Positions 19,939 to 28,831 of a stretch of DNA of 29,713 bases are shown here, one piece after another. The notes under the pieces were generated by a model. That model was not told the DNA's origin. It did not search any database and saw only the letters and a program-made list of their open reading frames with translations. The position numbers and the translations under genes are program-made. Origin of the DNA: a virus; IMG/VR virus record IMGVR_UViG_3300022693_000956, positions 1-29,713 of that record; one strand, written 5' to 3'. The stretch's first letter is position 1. Each line of letters opens with the position of its first letter.

Positions 19939-21153
19939 TTAAGCAGCTACGGCAGCGCCGAAGGCACCGTAGACGAAGGCTTCAGGACGCTTGACCGCCA
20001 GAGCGCCGCGTTCCTCGCAGCGGATAGTGATCATGTTCTTCTCGAAGTCATCGTTGTTGGTCGTGGCGATCACGACATTGGCTTCTTCGCGAACGAAGAA
20101 CATTGCGCCGCCCTTGAACGCACCGACCAGCAGGTTACCCTCAAAGGACGGAATGTCCGTCTCGACAACCGGCAGGCCCCACAGTGACGGCGTGAGCGTG
20201 CCTTGCGGGTTGCCGATCAGGTGACGACCAGTGGTATCCTTCTCCGTCTCCATCTTCGCCCAATCGATCGTGTGGAGCACGATGCCGGTCGCAGGAAGGC
20301 GCGCGAGGTGGGTCTGAAGCATGGCAAGGCGCACGTCGTCGATCTGCGTGCGCGCGTCAGGCGCGAACTCAGGAGCGAACGCAGTGGCCTGCGGCACGAT
20401 GCCTTCGATGTTGCCACCGCCGCCCGCGCCGAACAGGATTTCCTGCTCTTCGGCATAGGCGAGGCCATAGCGCATCTCGTCATCCACAGTGCTCTGAAGC
20501 TGCGTGAAGTCGTCGAGGATCTGCTTCGATGCCTTGAACAGGTGGGCGATGGTGACAACCGGGGTCGTCTTCGTCTCGAAGGCGATGGTCGATTCCGGCT
20601 TCAACGTGCCTTCCGGCACCACGGCGGCGTTGTTGGTGAAGCCGGTCTGCTGCACCCAGAAGATCGCCGGAGCGGTCGTGCGGCCCACGCTGATCAGGTC
20701 TCGAATGAAGAGACGCTGGCGCGGGTCGGTCTGGATGCCGGGCATACGCTCGGGCTCGACCACATCAGCGGCCACGCCGCTCGAAAGCAGCGCATTGCGA
20801 ACCGGAGCCGAGTAGCGGGTATTAGCCTGCACTTTGGAAGAGTCGAGGCCCTGGAATGCTTCGCTTTCCACCGCCTGAGCGCCGACCGACTTGCGCGGCT
20901 CGGTGTCGGGGCCGTTACGCACCGACTTCTTCTCGATTTCTTCGAGACGTGCGGTGATCCCGTCCACCTTGTTGGTCGCTTCAGTGTGCTTCGTCAGCAG
21001 GTCATCGACTTCAGCCTTGGTGTTTGCCGAAAGAGTTCCGGCATCCTTGGCTTCCTTCATCGCCGCCTCAGCCTTGCTGCTAAGCTCGTCCGATACGCGC
21101 GACAGATCGGCCGACACGCTCTTCAGCGTGTCGTTCAGTTCCTTATGGTCCAT
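19939..21153 (-). CDS. Major capsid protein (HK97 gp5 type)
   Basis: This 404-residue protein forms the icosahedral shell. The first ~75 residues are a long coiled coil (LKSVSADLSRVSDELSSKAE and on), the delta or internal-scaffold domain removed on maturation. The HK97 fold then starts around residues 115-150 with GVAADVVEPERMPGIQTDPR, LISVGRTTAPAIFWVQQTGF and AHLFKASKQILDDFTQLQS. The late E-loop/A-domain strands include IVLHTIDWAKMETEKDTTG and MITIRCEERGALAVKRPEAF. The FGA end is typical. It lies directly after the protease gene, which probably cleaves it near residue 105-115. Confidence 0.95.
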   Translation of the reverse strand: MDHKELNDTLKSVSADLSRVSDELSSKAEAAMKEAKDAGTLSANTKAEVDDLLTKHTEATNKVDGITARLEEIEKKSVRNGPDTEPRKSVGAQAVESEAFQGLDSSKVQANTRYSAPVRNALLSSGVAADVVEPERMPGIQTDPRQRLFIRDLISVGRTTAPAIFWVQQTGFTNNAAVVPEGTLKPESTIAFETKTTPVVTIAHLFKASKQILDDFTQLQSTVDDEMRYGLAYAEEQEILFGAGGGGNIEGIVPQATAFAPEFAPDARTQIDDVRLAMLQTHLARLPATGIVLHTIDWAKMETEKDTTGRHLIGNPQGTLTPSLWGLPVVETDIPSFEGNLLVGAFKGGAMFFVREEANVVIATTNNDDFEKNMITIRCEERGALAVKRPEAFVYGAFGAAVAA

Positions 21154-21177
21154 GGGAATTTCCTAAATTTGAGTGGG

Positions 21178-22011
21178 CTACGCCCGTTGGAGCTTGAGCT
21201 TCATCGCGGCGGCGCGCAGGTGCGCGAGGCCTTCCAGCTCGTTCAGGTCGTCAGCGCCGGGCATGACAGGATCAGAGGCAGCGCGGGGCATGTCCTCGGA
21301 AAGTTCTTTCATAAGTTTGCGGATTTCCGCTCGAGGCATGTTCGCCTTACGGAGCGCGGCAGCTACTTTGCGGTGAGCGGGCTCCGCGTTGTTCTCGACT
21401 TCCACCAGTTCATCAGCAGGCAGCAGCCGGTCGCAGAATCCCTGCGCCACGGCATCCTCGCCTTTGATAAAAGTCTCAGCGTCCATCATCGCGTGAATGT
21501 CTGACAGAGCGAGATTTGTGCGATCGTTGTAGGACGCCGCGATGACTTCATCGAACACCGTCATATCGTTGTGAGCTTGAAGCATCACTTGCTTGTCGCC
21601 CATGGCGATCCACTGGCTGTTGTGGATGAAAAGCATTCCCGCCTTGGCGATTTGGATGTCATCGCCTGCCATCGCGATGATGGAAGCGGCAGAACCAGCC
21701 ACGCCGACGATCTGAACCGTGACGGGCTCAGGGTGGTTCTTCAGCATATTGAAGATAGCCAGTCCGTCGAAAAGATTGCCGCCAGGCGAGTTGATAATCA
21801 CGGTGATTGGCTTCTCGCCAATGTTGCGAAGTGCGCCTTCGATGCGCTTCGGCGTAACACCTGTTCCGTCCCAGTTTTCGCCGATTTCATCCAAGATGGT
21901 GATCGTGTCAGCCCCCGCCTTAGCGGTGACGGCTCGGTTCCAGCAGTCCAGTGCTTTGGCGTGCGGAACAGGCTGGAGGCCTTTCGGCGGCTCAGGCAGC
22001 TTCAAGTTCAT
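21178..22011 (-). CDS. ClpP-type prohead protease
   Basis: This 277-residue protein starts at ATG 22011 behind GGAGGAAG; the frame is open further upstream but there overlaps the portal. It has the ClpP/SppA-like fold: GVTPKRIEGALRNIG, ITVIINSPGGNLFDGLAIFN (oxyanion region), GVAGSAASIIAMAGD with Ser at about residue 107, and AGMLFIHNSQ with His at about 130. An Asp in KGEDAVAQGFCD may complete the triad. It should cut the capsid N-terminus during maturation. A coiled C-terminal extension (RAEIRKLMKELSEDM) may target it to the prohead. Confidence 0.93.
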   Translation of the reverse strand: MNLKLPEPPKGLQPVPHAKALDCWNRAVTAKAGADTITILDEIGENWDGTGVTPKRIEGALRNIGEKPITVIINSPGGNLFDGLAIFNMLKNHPEPVTVQIVGVAGSAASIIAMAGDDIQIAKAGMLFIHNSQWIAMGDKQVMLQAHNDMTVFDEVIAASYNDRTNLALSDIHAMMDAETFIKGEDAVAQGFCDRLLPADELVEVENNAEPAHRKVAAALRKANMPRAEIRKLMKELSEDMPRAASDPVMPGADDLNELEGLAHLRAAAMKLKLQRA

Positions 22012-23242
22012 TGTCTTCCTCCAGCGGCGGTCCGCCGTTGTGGCCCATCCCATCCACTTCGGTGATAGGAACGTTTTGTTTTTGAATGCGCGGGACATCC
22101 CCGCCTTCGATAGGCGGCAGACCTTCGTGCGCGCGAACCTCGTTTATTGTGATCACGCCAGCATCAAGCAAAGCGCGATAGAACGCCGCGCGTGCCTTGC
22201 TGTCGCCTCTGAGCAAATCTTCGAGATTAAAGGATACCGTGAAGCCTGCGCGCCGATCTTCCGGCGACATCAATTGCTTCACGATTGCCTTCTCGATCTT
22301 CTTCAAACGCTTGCGAAGCGCGAACTTTTGAAAACCCAGAATCTGTTGCTCTAGCCCAGAACCCCAACTGGTCACCTTCTCGGTATGCCCAACCATGAAT
22401 GGGGGGACGTCGAAGGCCCGGCAAATATCTTCCACCGAGAACGCTCGGCTTTCCAGCATTTGGGCTTCGTCAGGCCGAAAGGATAGCGACTCCCACTTCA
22501 TGCCGTCGTCGAGAAGCATAGGGTTGCCGGTATTGCGCGCCCCTTGATATTTTTCGCGCATCAGTTTTTCGAAAACCGCGCGCTGGTCGCCCGTAAATGA
22601 ACGCTCAGTGTGCATGTAGCCGCTGGGGTGCATCCCGTTAGCGAAGGTCGCTCCTGCCGCTCTTTCAACAGCCTGAGCGGTGCCAAAAGTGTTTCTCAGC
22701 ACTGCAATGGGCGACATCCCGCCCAGAGCATTGCCGCCTTTTCCGCGAATGTGGAAAATGCCATCTTCGAAAGACTGCTTTCGCCTGCCTTCTTCGTACC
22801 AAGTATAGCGAATGCGCCCACCAGTGACCCGCTCGACGCTCATGCCATCCGGGCGGATCGGCGTTAGGGCGATGATGCTTCCGTCCGCACGCCGGTCGAT
22901 CTTCGCGTAAGCATTGCCCTGAAGCTCTAAGCCGAGCGTCATTTGCTCCCAGAAATCCACCTCTGTCTGGTCAGCGTTCGGGTCTGACAGAATGCCCTGT
23001 AGCGGATGCTCTGCCCGGACCTTGATAGAGCCCTGCTTTTTGTAAACATCGCAGCTGAGCGAACTGATCGTGCCGCTCAGCAGAGAAACACAGCCCCAAG
23101 CCGCTGAGAGTCCGAGAACTGACGAGGAAGTAACATTCTCTTTTGTGACCGTCTCGCCACCGCCCAGAGCCGCGTACAATTCAGCATCAGCAAGTCCGAA
23201 GGTTCTCCCGACCCATTGGTAGGCGCTGCTCCAAATGCTCAC
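21992..23242 (-). CDS. Portal protein
   Basis: This 416-residue protein is read from GTG 23242, overlapping the terminase stop as GTGA; a TTG at 23263 is less likely. It shows the HK97 portal pattern: [20 protein letters not shown] near the N-terminus, [18 protein letters not shown] (about residues 87-104), and the FVxP-region helix [18 protein letters not shown]. Later come [18 protein letters not shown] and [20 protein letters not shown]. It forms the dodecameric DNA gate at one vertex and ends in NGGPPLEE. It is flanked by TerL and protease, as in HK97. Confidence 0.95.
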   Translation of the reverse strand: MSIWSSAYQWVGRTFGLADAELYAALGGGETVTKENVTSSSVLGLSAAWGCVSLLSGTISSLSCDVYKKQGSIKVRAEHPLQGILSDPNADQTEVDFWEQMTLGLELQGNAYAKIDRRADGSIIALTPIRPDGMSVERVTGGRIRYTWYEEGRRKQSFEDGIFHIRGKGGNALGGMSPIAVLRNTFGTAQAVERAAGATFANGMHPSGYMHTERSFTGDQRAVFEKLMREKYQGARNTGNPMLLDDGMKWESLSFRPDEAQMLESRAFSVEDICRAFDVPPFMVGHTEKVTSWGSGLEQQILGFQKFALRKRLKKIEKAIVKQLMSPEDRRAGFTVSFNLEDLLRGDSKARAAFYRALLDAGVITINEVRAHEGLPPIEGGDVPRIQKQNVPITEVDGMGHNGGPPLEEDNELEAA

Positions 23243-24927
23243 GCGGCCAGCCCCGCTAGCCAATCATCCGTCGAGACACTGCCACCCGCTTCAGGGTTCC
23301 TCGCCATTAGCATGACGGCGTTGAACATGGCAGAAAGCGGATCAATCTTTGCGCGGCCAGCGGCCTGCTTCGTAATCAGCATCGCGCTACCTCGCATTTC
23401 AACCTTGGCGTTACCGACACACCAGCTCATCATCGGCTGACCGCTGTGGTAAAGCGTGCCGTCCTTCAGCTTCCGCTCGGACCCAGCGATCGCACCGTTC
23501 AATTTGTAACCCTGCTGCACAGCAACCACTTGCTCGCCAGCGATTTCGCGCTCGGCTAGTTCGTCCACGATTGCCGCAATCCCGGCCGCGTCCACGCCGA
23601 CCGCCGCCGCATCAGGGAACAGACCCGCATCGCGAACCCGCTCCACAATATCGGCCACCTCGTACACGTCCTGCGTCGGCTCGACGCATATCGTCAGATC
23701 GCCATCTTTTGCGAAGTCTCGCAAAGTCGGCGCGATTTCCTTCCGCCGCTGCAACACGTCATCGTGCGCCCAGGCATGGCTCCAAAGCAGCCAGTGCCTA
23801 GTCTCCCTACAGCGGCCCAGCACGGCCAAACCCAAAAGGTCGTCAAGTCCACCGCCGTCGATCCCGACCACAGCAACCTCGCTGCGCTCCAGCAGACCGT
23901 CGAGCGTCAAACCCCCTTCGACAGCAGCGTCCTGCCAATATCGACCACCGGCCCAAGCATCATTCCTGAGACCTAGCCCGATCTCGACGTTCAGGTGCTT
24001 CGCGAGGAAAACCTGCTTTGAGCCATCGTCGGCATCGCGGACTTGCTTGAACTGGTCTTCCAGCCATTCCCGATCGACAGAAACGCCGATGTTGGGGTTC
24101 GTGACGTAGAAATTAGCAGGCTTCAGATAATCCTGCCGCTTCAACATTTCTTCTGGGAACTCGTAAAGCACCCCAAGGCTCTTAGGGTCGCGCACCGCGC
24201 CGTCGCGGACGTTTCGGAAGTAATTCAGTTTGGCCTTGAAGACCCCGGCAGGTGCCTCATCCGCTTGTGTCGATAGGTAAATGGTGAAGCCTTCAGGCCG
24301 GGACACCTGCCCACCTGTAGCTTCCCGTAGCATCGCATCGGCTTTTGACTTTTTCCCGAATAGCCAAAGCTCATCGACCAATACGCCAGTGGCTTTCTTC
24401 CCTGAAACCGTATCACTGTCCGCCGCTACCACCTTCAGCACCGCGCCAGTCTGGCGATGCGTGATGGTGCGAATATGATCCTGCACATGAAAGAGGGCTT
24501 CTAGATCGTCGTCAGCCTTCACCATGTCTCGCGCTGGCTGAAAACAATTGTTCGCTACCTCCACCGTCGGGGCAAGGATCAGAAACTCAGCCGACTTGCG
24601 CCAATTCCGTATCAGCGCGGTCATCATAATCGCAGCGGCGATCGTGCTCTTCGTGTTTTTCTTGCTGACCAGCAGCATATACTCGCGGATCAGCCGCCGC
24701 CCGGTCTCAGCATCGTAAGATCCGAAAACCGCAGCCGCAAAGTCCATAATCCATGGCTCGCAGCATTCGCCAATCGTCGGGCTTCCCGCCACATCCACGA
24801 TACGCAGCGCGCGGAACACTTCCATCGCCGCCTCGGCCTCGCTGGGAAACAGCGGGGCGAAGGGAATCATGGATTGTCGTTTGACGATCCGTTGACGCCA
24901 GTCAGGGCAGGCGGTTGACCATTCCAC
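23239..24927 (-). CDS. Terminase large subunit
   Basis: This 562-residue packaging motor and nuclease has a Walker A-like [11 protein letters not shown] (about residues 86-95), with the Gly-less KKNTKS form of the HK97 TerL group. Walker B is [11 protein letters not shown] (about 181-191). The coupling strand [14 protein letters not shown] carries the ST motif. The nuclease part holds the metal-binding acids [11 protein letters not shown] (about 353-363) and [13 protein letters not shown] (about 438-450), plus the Asp in [14 protein letters not shown]. It starts at GTG 24927, overlapping the previous TAG as TAGTG; ATG 24870 is an alternative start. Confidence 0.95.
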   Translation of the reverse strand: MEWSTACPDWRQRIVKRQSMIPFAPLFPSEAEAAMEVFRALRIVDVAGSPTIGECCEPWIMDFAAAVFGSYDAETGRRLIREYMLLVSKKNTKSTIAAAIMMTALIRNWRKSAEFLILAPTVEVANNCFQPARDMVKADDDLEALFHVQDHIRTITHRQTGAVLKVVAADSDTVSGKKATGVLVDELWLFGKKSKADAMLREATGGQVSRPEGFTIYLSTQADEAPAGVFKAKLNYFRNVRDGAVRDPKSLGVLYEFPEEMLKRQDYLKPANFYVTNPNIGVSVDREWLEDQFKQVRDADDGSKQVFLAKHLNVEIGLGLRNDAWAGGRYWQDAAVEGGLTLDGLLERSEVAVVGIDGGGLDDLLGLAVLGRCRETRHWLLWSHAWAHDDVLQRRKEIAPTLRDFAKDGDLTICVEPTQDVYEVADIVERVRDAGLFPDAAAVGVDAAGIAAIVDELAEREIAGEQVVAVQQGYKLNGAIAGSERKLKDGTLYHSGQPMMSWCVGNAKVEMRGSAMLITKQAAGRAKIDPLSAMFNAVMLMARNPEAGGSVSTDDWLAGLAA

Positions 24928-25214
24928 TAATTTTGCTCTGCGAGGTCCGCTGCTGCACTAAGTCGGCGGGCCATATGTCTCGCCGCCTCAGGGGTAAGAG
25001 CCCCTCCTTCAATAGAAAAACTTGCTCCAGGATTGAAAGGCTCAGCAGACATTGCCAAACCCAAAAAGACTTCATTGCCGACGGCCGCGCAGCCGAACGC
25101 CCTAAAGCGCTGCCAAGCCGTCCAATCAAACCACGAAGAAAAATGTTTCGGCCGTGGACGCTCGGAATCTTTAGGCGGCTCAATGGCGAGAGTTAATCCA
25201 AACTCGTTCTCCAT
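24927..25214 (-). CDS. Small protein between terminase genes
   Basis: This 95-residue protein starts at ATG 25214 behind GGAGGTGACG. It has [35 protein letters not shown] and a C-terminal helix ([20 protein letters not shown]). I recognise no family. It is inserted between the TerS-like gene (three bases upstream) and TerL, so it is cotranslated with packaging genes. An accessory role in packaging is inferred only from context. Confidence 0.6.
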   Translation of the reverse strand: MENEFGLTLAIEPPKDSERPRPKHFSSWFDWTAWQRFRAFGCAAVGNEVFLGLAMSAEPFNPGASFSIEGGALTPEAARHMARRLSAAADLAEQN

Positions 25215-25216
25215 CG

Positions 25217-25543
25217 TCACCTCCGGTTATCGACCACCAGTTTCGGCGACTGCGGAACAGCGAAGCGACCCTTTGCAGCAGCATCCGCCGCATCCTGCTT
25301 CTCTTCCTTCTTTCCCTTCGCCGCCTCGCCCGCACGAGCATGAACATATGGGGCGGCAGCCTGGGCCATTGCACGCCGCACCTCATGTGCCTGCTCTTCG
25401 TCCCGCATCACCGCGAGCATAAAGTCCAACGGAGAGAGGTCTTCATTGACCTTTTTTCGTGCGGAAGCCTCACACGCCTTAATGGCGTCGGACACGGCTT
25501 TGGTCTTGCGACCAGCTCCGGGCCGCGATCCACCTCTGGGCAT
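25217..25543 (-). CDS. Probable terminase small subunit
   Basis: This 108-residue protein begins with MPRGGSRPGAGRKTK, the basic GGxRPGAGRK motif found at the start of many phage small terminases. A charged helical body follows (DAIKACEASARKKVNEDLSP, then LDFMLAVMRDEEQAHEVRRA), which suits an oligomeric DNA recogniser. A low-complexity Lys/Ala end follows. It recognises phage DNA for TerL if the call is right. The position just after HNH and before TerL supports this. The start is ATG 25543. Confidence 0.75.
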   Translation of the reverse strand: MPRGGSRPGAGRKTKAVSDAIKACEASARKKVNEDLSPLDFMLAVMRDEEQAHEVRRAMAQAAAPYVHARAGEAAKGKKEEKQDAADAAAKGRFAVPQSPKLVVDNRR

Positions 25544-25643
25544 TTGATTAAACTCCTACGGGGTCAAAAATTCAAAGGGACCGGAAATAATCTCTGCGTG
25601 AGTACCCCGCCGCCACGCAGCCCCCTTGCACTCCTGAACTTTC

Positions 25644-26009
25644 TCAGTCCCCCCGCTCCATCCTCTGCTTGTGCTTGTCATGGCAGGGCGACTTACAGAG
25701 GGTCTGAAGGTTGTCCGCATCCCAGAACAGCCGCTCATTGCCCCTGTGCGGCTTGACGTGATCGCAGACGAGGACCCCTTTGGGTTGGCTTACTCTTCCG
25801 CACATTTGGCAGGTGAAGGCATCCCTGATGAACGTAGCCCAGCGCAGTCGCTTCCATCTCGCCAGCTTATACCAGCCTGCTGTCCCGTCTCTTGGCCTCT
25901 CGCGTTGAATACCGCGCGGGTCAGACGGAAGGTGGCGGATAGAGTTGCCAAGCGAAGCGACCTGAGACTTAAGAGCTTTGAGCTTTGTCATATCGTTCGT
26001 GCTTGCCAT
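25644..26009 (-). CDS. Packaging-associated HNH endonuclease
   Basis: This 121-residue protein has the HNH core RDAFTCQMCGRV, then LVCDHVKPHRGNERLFWDAD and NLQTLCKSPCHDKHK. The two CxxC-type pairs bind structural zinc, and DHVKPHRG with the last His coordinate the catalytic metal. HNH proteins of this kind beside TerS/TerL help terminase cut DNA in HK97-like phages. ATG 26009 is taken as the start, although ATG 25991 is possible; neither has a strong ribosome site. It is divergent from a lipoprotein gene only 29 bp away. Confidence 0.9.
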   Translation of the reverse strand: MASTNDMTKLKALKSQVASLGNSIRHLPSDPRGIQRERPRDGTAGWYKLARWKRLRWATFIRDAFTCQMCGRVSQPKGVLVCDHVKPHRGNERLFWDADNLQTLCKSPCHDKHKQRMERGD

Positions 26010-26038
26010 CGGTGTTTGAGCGAGGCAGTCTCTTGGCC

Positions 26039-26350
26039 ATGCGCTACCTCATCGCTCTGCTCGCTCTGGCCACTTCAGCCTGCACCTCATTCGGAGCGCT
26101 TCAGTCTAGCCCTGTCGATAGCGTCGTGCGGTCGTCCAAGTCAGTCGATCAATTCGCCGCCTGCGTCTCTCGCGAGGTAGGCAAGGCAACCATTCCAGCA
26201 GAAGATGGCGCGCCAATGATCGCAGTAACGAACACTTACGGCAGTCCTCTTGCGACCTTCACCTTCTACCCTGACGGTTCGGGCTCGCGCGCTGATGTGC
26301 GGAAGCATTCCGGTCTGGCAGCGGTCGAGTTTGTGGAGGACTGCGCTTAG
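26039..26350 (+). CDS. Small lipoprotein on opposite strand, candidate moron
   Basis: This 103-residue protein starts at ATG 26039. MRYLIALLALATSAC is a classic lipoprotein signal with Cys at residue 15. The mature part has KSVDQFAACVSREVGKA, a strand pair with NTYGSPLATFTFYPD, then GSGSRADVRKH and a C-terminal FVEDCA. The FA-x-CV motif, the late strands and the final C-A match the lipoprotein at 18555-18872. It diverges from the HNH gene and stands alone on the plus strand in the packaging region. An envelope role in lysogeny is inferred. Confidence 0.65.
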   Translation: MRYLIALLALATSACTSFGALQSSPVDSVVRSSKSVDQFAACVSREVGKATIPAEDGAPMIAVTNTYGSPLATFTFYPDGSGSRADVRKHSGLAAVEFVEDCA

Positions 26351-26528
26351 TTTCCCTCGCTCGCGCGCAGCTCAGATACGCCCCTTCGATGTCGCGGGCA
26401 GCCTGGTGCTTCTGTCTGGGGAGCGAGGGCCGGGCCGAAGCCCGAAACAAAAAAGCGCCCGAGGCCGGTGAGCCGCAGACGCAATGATCCATTTACTATT
26501 TCGGCCTTAAACGAATATCCGCGCAAAG
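26351..26528. other. Non-coding gap with inverted repeat and T-tract
   Basis: No convincing gene is seen in this 178-bp gap between the plus-strand lipoprotein gene and the minus-strand gene at 26529. CCCTCGCTC (26354-26362) is the exact reverse complement of GAGCGAGGG (26421-26429). The minus strand has a GC-rich stretch followed by TTTTTT around 26450-26456 and a small GGGC-TTCG-GCCC hairpin (26433-26444 region). These may end transcription from either side. Confidence 0.4.
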
Positions 26529-27113
26529 TCAAGCAGCTTTTAATCTGACCACGCGCGGAGCATCAACACGCGCCAACATGGCGAGCCCTTCCAATGCCAG
26601 TTCGAGCGCGCTGGCATCTGCCGGATCAATAATCGCCCTAGGCGTCCTGTGAGCGAAGGTGAGCGCGTCAAGCCAGGTCGGCCCGTGGTCAGGATGCACA
26701 TCGATCACCAAGGCGTCGAAATAACGGCGCTGAAGCCGACCCAGACGGTTGAGGCTGTCCAGTGAACGGTTAAGCCATTCTTCGCGCTCCCGCGCCTTCT
26801 CTGGGCACATGGGGACATTGCCGCCGCCAGATCGGTCAGCAAGCGGATTGAAGTAGCCGCCGATCTCGTATGCGGACCAATAAGCCTTCGCGATACGGCG
26901 CGCGGTGTCGAGCATGGCCTTGGCATCCTGACCATCGCCCAGAAGCCCTGACTGATAGGCGCGCCCGATCGCATCGCATCCGTCCTGACCGTAGAGAGCC
27001 TGGATGGCCTGAGCGTGTTCGGTGCCTCGATCATAGGTCGCTGCAATGGATCTCGAAAGGCGACCGCTCTTGGTGCGCTTGCCCGACTTCTTGGGGCGTC
27101 CTCGCTTCGCCAT
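26529..27113 (-). CDS. Conserved phage protein of unknown function
   Basis: This 194-residue protein has a basic start (AKRGRPKKSGKRTKSGRLSR). Helical segments follow with GQDGCDAIGRAYQSGLLG, AKAMLDTARRIAKAYWSAYE and, near the end, RRYFDALVIDVHPDHGPTWL. The RGRPKK start, like an AT-hook, suggests nucleic acid contact. It resembles an uncharacterised family of alphaproteobacterial phages found before the packaging genes. It could be a late regulator, but nothing proves it. Confidence 0.65.
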   Translation of the reverse strand: MAKRGRPKKSGKRTKSGRLSRSIAATYDRGTEHAQAIQALYGQDGCDAIGRAYQSGLLGDGQDAKAMLDTARRIAKAYWSAYEIGGYFNPLADRSGGGNVPMCPEKAREREEWLNRSLDSLNRLGRLQRRYFDALVIDVHPDHGPTWLDALTFAHRTPRAIIDPADASALELALEGLAMLARVDAPRVVRLKAA

Positions 27114-27116
27114 CGT

Positions 27117-27884
27117 CTATCCCCTTCCTGCTTGCTGATCGGTTCCTTTGGGCGCATCCTGACGGACCGCGCTTTCGTCCGTGCCGGATCGAGCCTGCTG
27201 CGCAGTCTCGCCGCTTCGCGCTTCAATCGCTTGCGCGGCGCGGTCAAATAGGTCGATAATCTCGTTCCGGTTGGCCCACATGCTCCCCCGCAATCCGTTG
27301 GCCATGCGCCTGCACTCGGCAGATAGACCTATTTGGGGTTGTGGCGGGGCGTATTGCGCAAGAGCGAAGCGAGCGTTTGACAAACATTCGGGACTTATCT
27401 TGCACCAGTGCGACCGATCCTCCCGTTCGGGCGAAAGATGCGTAGCTTCGTAAATAAACTCCGCCAGTGCATCGAACAGCAAACGGTCTTGTGAAAGGGC
27501 GGGAGCGTTATCCCCCGCCCCCTCTGCGCACCTAGATGTCGGTGCCGCTGTCGCTGACCATGTCGAGCCTCCTTTCATTGTTTCGAGGATGGAAATGTCG
27601 GCGTCGCGTTGGTGGCGCGCATCAGGGCCGAGGCCAGCCAGCAAATTACCGCGAAGCGCGCAGATACACCGGTCAATGTCGGTAACCGCCTGACCCGTCA
27701 CCCGCGCTTCGATCATGCGCCAAACTGGCTCGTATTCAGGCCAGTCACCTTCAACCACAACTGCTTTAGCGACCTGCTCTATTTCTCGACGCTTAAGCCA
27801 CTCGTCGAAACCATCGCCGTTGTCGGGTAGGTGCTTGCGCTTGATTACGATGTAGCGGTCTTCGCGCGTAAATTGTTCAACCAT
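27117..27884 (-). CDS. Large phage protein of unknown function
   Basis: This 255-residue protein starts at ATG 27884, overlapping the upstream gene by 8 bp. The N-terminal third is charged (EDRYIVIKRKHLPDN, EEWLKRR-like helices). The centre has ALAEFIYEATHLSP and CLSNARFALAQYA, and the last 50 residues are low-complexity polar (SGETAQQARSGTDESAVRQD). No family is recognised. It seems to be built from two short domains with a variable tail, as is common in early regions of temperate phages. Confidence 0.6.
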   Translation of the reverse strand: MVEQFTREDRYIVIKRKHLPDNGDGFDEWLKRREIEQVAKAVVVEGDWPEYEPVWRMIEARVTGQAVTDIDRCICALRGNLLAGLGPDARHQRDADISILETMKGGSTWSATAAPTSRCAEGAGDNAPALSQDRLLFDALAEFIYEATHLSPEREDRSHWCKISPECLSNARFALAQYAPPQPQIGLSAECRRMANGLRGSMWANRNEIIDLFDRAAQAIEARSGETAQQARSGTDESAVRQDAPKGTDQQAGRG

Positions 27885-28128
27885 CGCCTGTATTCTCCAA
27901 GCCCTTCAAAATTTCTCGGGCGGTTTCACCGATTTCACGAGGGGCGCGCTTCCAACCCATTGCCTTGACGTGTTCGTAGGCGATGTGGAGAGCGGCGGCG
28001 TTGGTTTGATCCCCCTTCACGCTTCCCGCGCTAGGGACGGAAGCCGGAACGGCGGAGACGGCTTGCCCGGCTCCGTTCACGACGGCCCGGTCCGGCTTGC
28101 CGGAAGCGCCCATATTCTCTTCGCTCAT
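27877..28128 (-). CDS. Small protein with the repeated MGAS leader
   Basis: This 83-residue protein starts at ATG 28128. The first ~35 residues (MSEENMGASGK, then QAVSAVPASVPSAG) parallel the leader of the DUF551-type protein at 987-1319. The rest is a different helical domain (AALHIAYEHVKAMGWKRAPR, then ETAREILKGLEN). A flexible leader shared by unrelated bodies suggests exchange of 5' gene ends or a conserved role for the leader itself. The body is not recognised. Confidence 0.6.
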   Translation of the reverse strand: MSEENMGASGKPDRAVVNGAGQAVSAVPASVPSAGSVKGDQTNAAALHIAYEHVKAMGWKRAPREIGETAREILKGLENTGDG

Positions 28129-28173
28129 GATCCTCGTCCTGCCTGTTTACGCCATTGTGTGATGAATTGTGGG

Positions 28174-28731
28174 CTAGTCAGCGCGGCGCATTGGCGGCCG
28201 TCCGTGATTTGGATGAAAACCAAAGGATTTCTCGGCGCGCTTTCGGGCCGCAATCGCTTCACGTTCTGTAAGGTATGTTCCAAGCCAGTGATCTTTGCCT
28301 GCCACTCGGATCACTGCGAACCATTTGCTATTCCGAGCGCCCACGCCGTGATAAGTTCGCCTTGAGGAAGCAACACGCGCTCGATTTTGTGCGTTTGCCA
28401 GCTTATCGACTTCGCGCAGATTTTCGATACGATTATCAAAACAATTGCCGTTAATATGGTCGATGAATCCGTTTGGTTCTCGCCCATGGTAAATTGTGAA
28501 TATCACCCGCGCCGTTTTGACCGGCACTGCATTAATATTACCGGCAAATCCAAACTTCGTTCGTGTCCTAAGCGCAGGTTTCCCAGCGGCTTTTGTATTC
28601 GCAATCCTCCACCCCTTGTCCGTGTCGAACAAAGATCGCGGTCGGATGCGCCACGTTAAGTCGCCTGTTTTCGGGTCGTAGGAAAAGCATTGCCGCAGAT
28701 ATTCCACGGGTGGTAGGGGATGGTAATCCAT
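28174..28731 (-). CDS. HNH endonuclease with AP2 domain
   Basis: From ATG 28731 (GGAG six bases upstream) the product is 185 residues; the frame extends far upstream but overlaps another gene. The usual opening of this family is seen (PPVEYLRQCFSYDPKTGDLTW). The HNH part has RVIFTIYHGREPNGFIDHIN, with D-H-I-N-G, then NRIENLREVDKLANAQNR. An AP2 DNA-binding domain follows (GVGARNSKWFAVIRVAGKDH, then WLGTYLTEREAIAARKRAE). It is a typical mobile HNH-AP2 endonuclease. It is one of three HNH genes here. Confidence 0.9.
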   Translation of the reverse strand: MDYHPLPPVEYLRQCFSYDPKTGDLTWRIRPRSLFDTDKGWRIANTKAAGKPALRTRTKFGFAGNINAVPVKTARVIFTIYHGREPNGFIDHINGNCFDNRIENLREVDKLANAQNRARVASSRRTYHGVGARNSKWFAVIRVAGKDHWLGTYLTEREAIAARKRAEKSFGFHPNHGRPPMRRAD

Positions 28732-28831
28732 AGCGCACTCCATTGCGTTTTTGGTCAGGGCCGGGCGCTGTTTCCGCAGCGTTTCCGGCCCGATTTTTAT
28801 AGCATGAATCACGGTTTGTTCCAAGCTGCTG

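Noticed and set aside
3669-21153. Gene transfer agent rather than phage
   Set aside because: Some tail families resemble GTA genes, but spanins, morons, HNH genes and a replication-type gene indicate a true phage; GTA clusters lack these.
20203-21504. Plus-strand open frame of 433 codons opposite the capsid and protease genes
   Set aside because: The translation is rich in Arg, His and Leu without domain pattern and runs opposite clearly coding genes; it reflects high GC codon bias.
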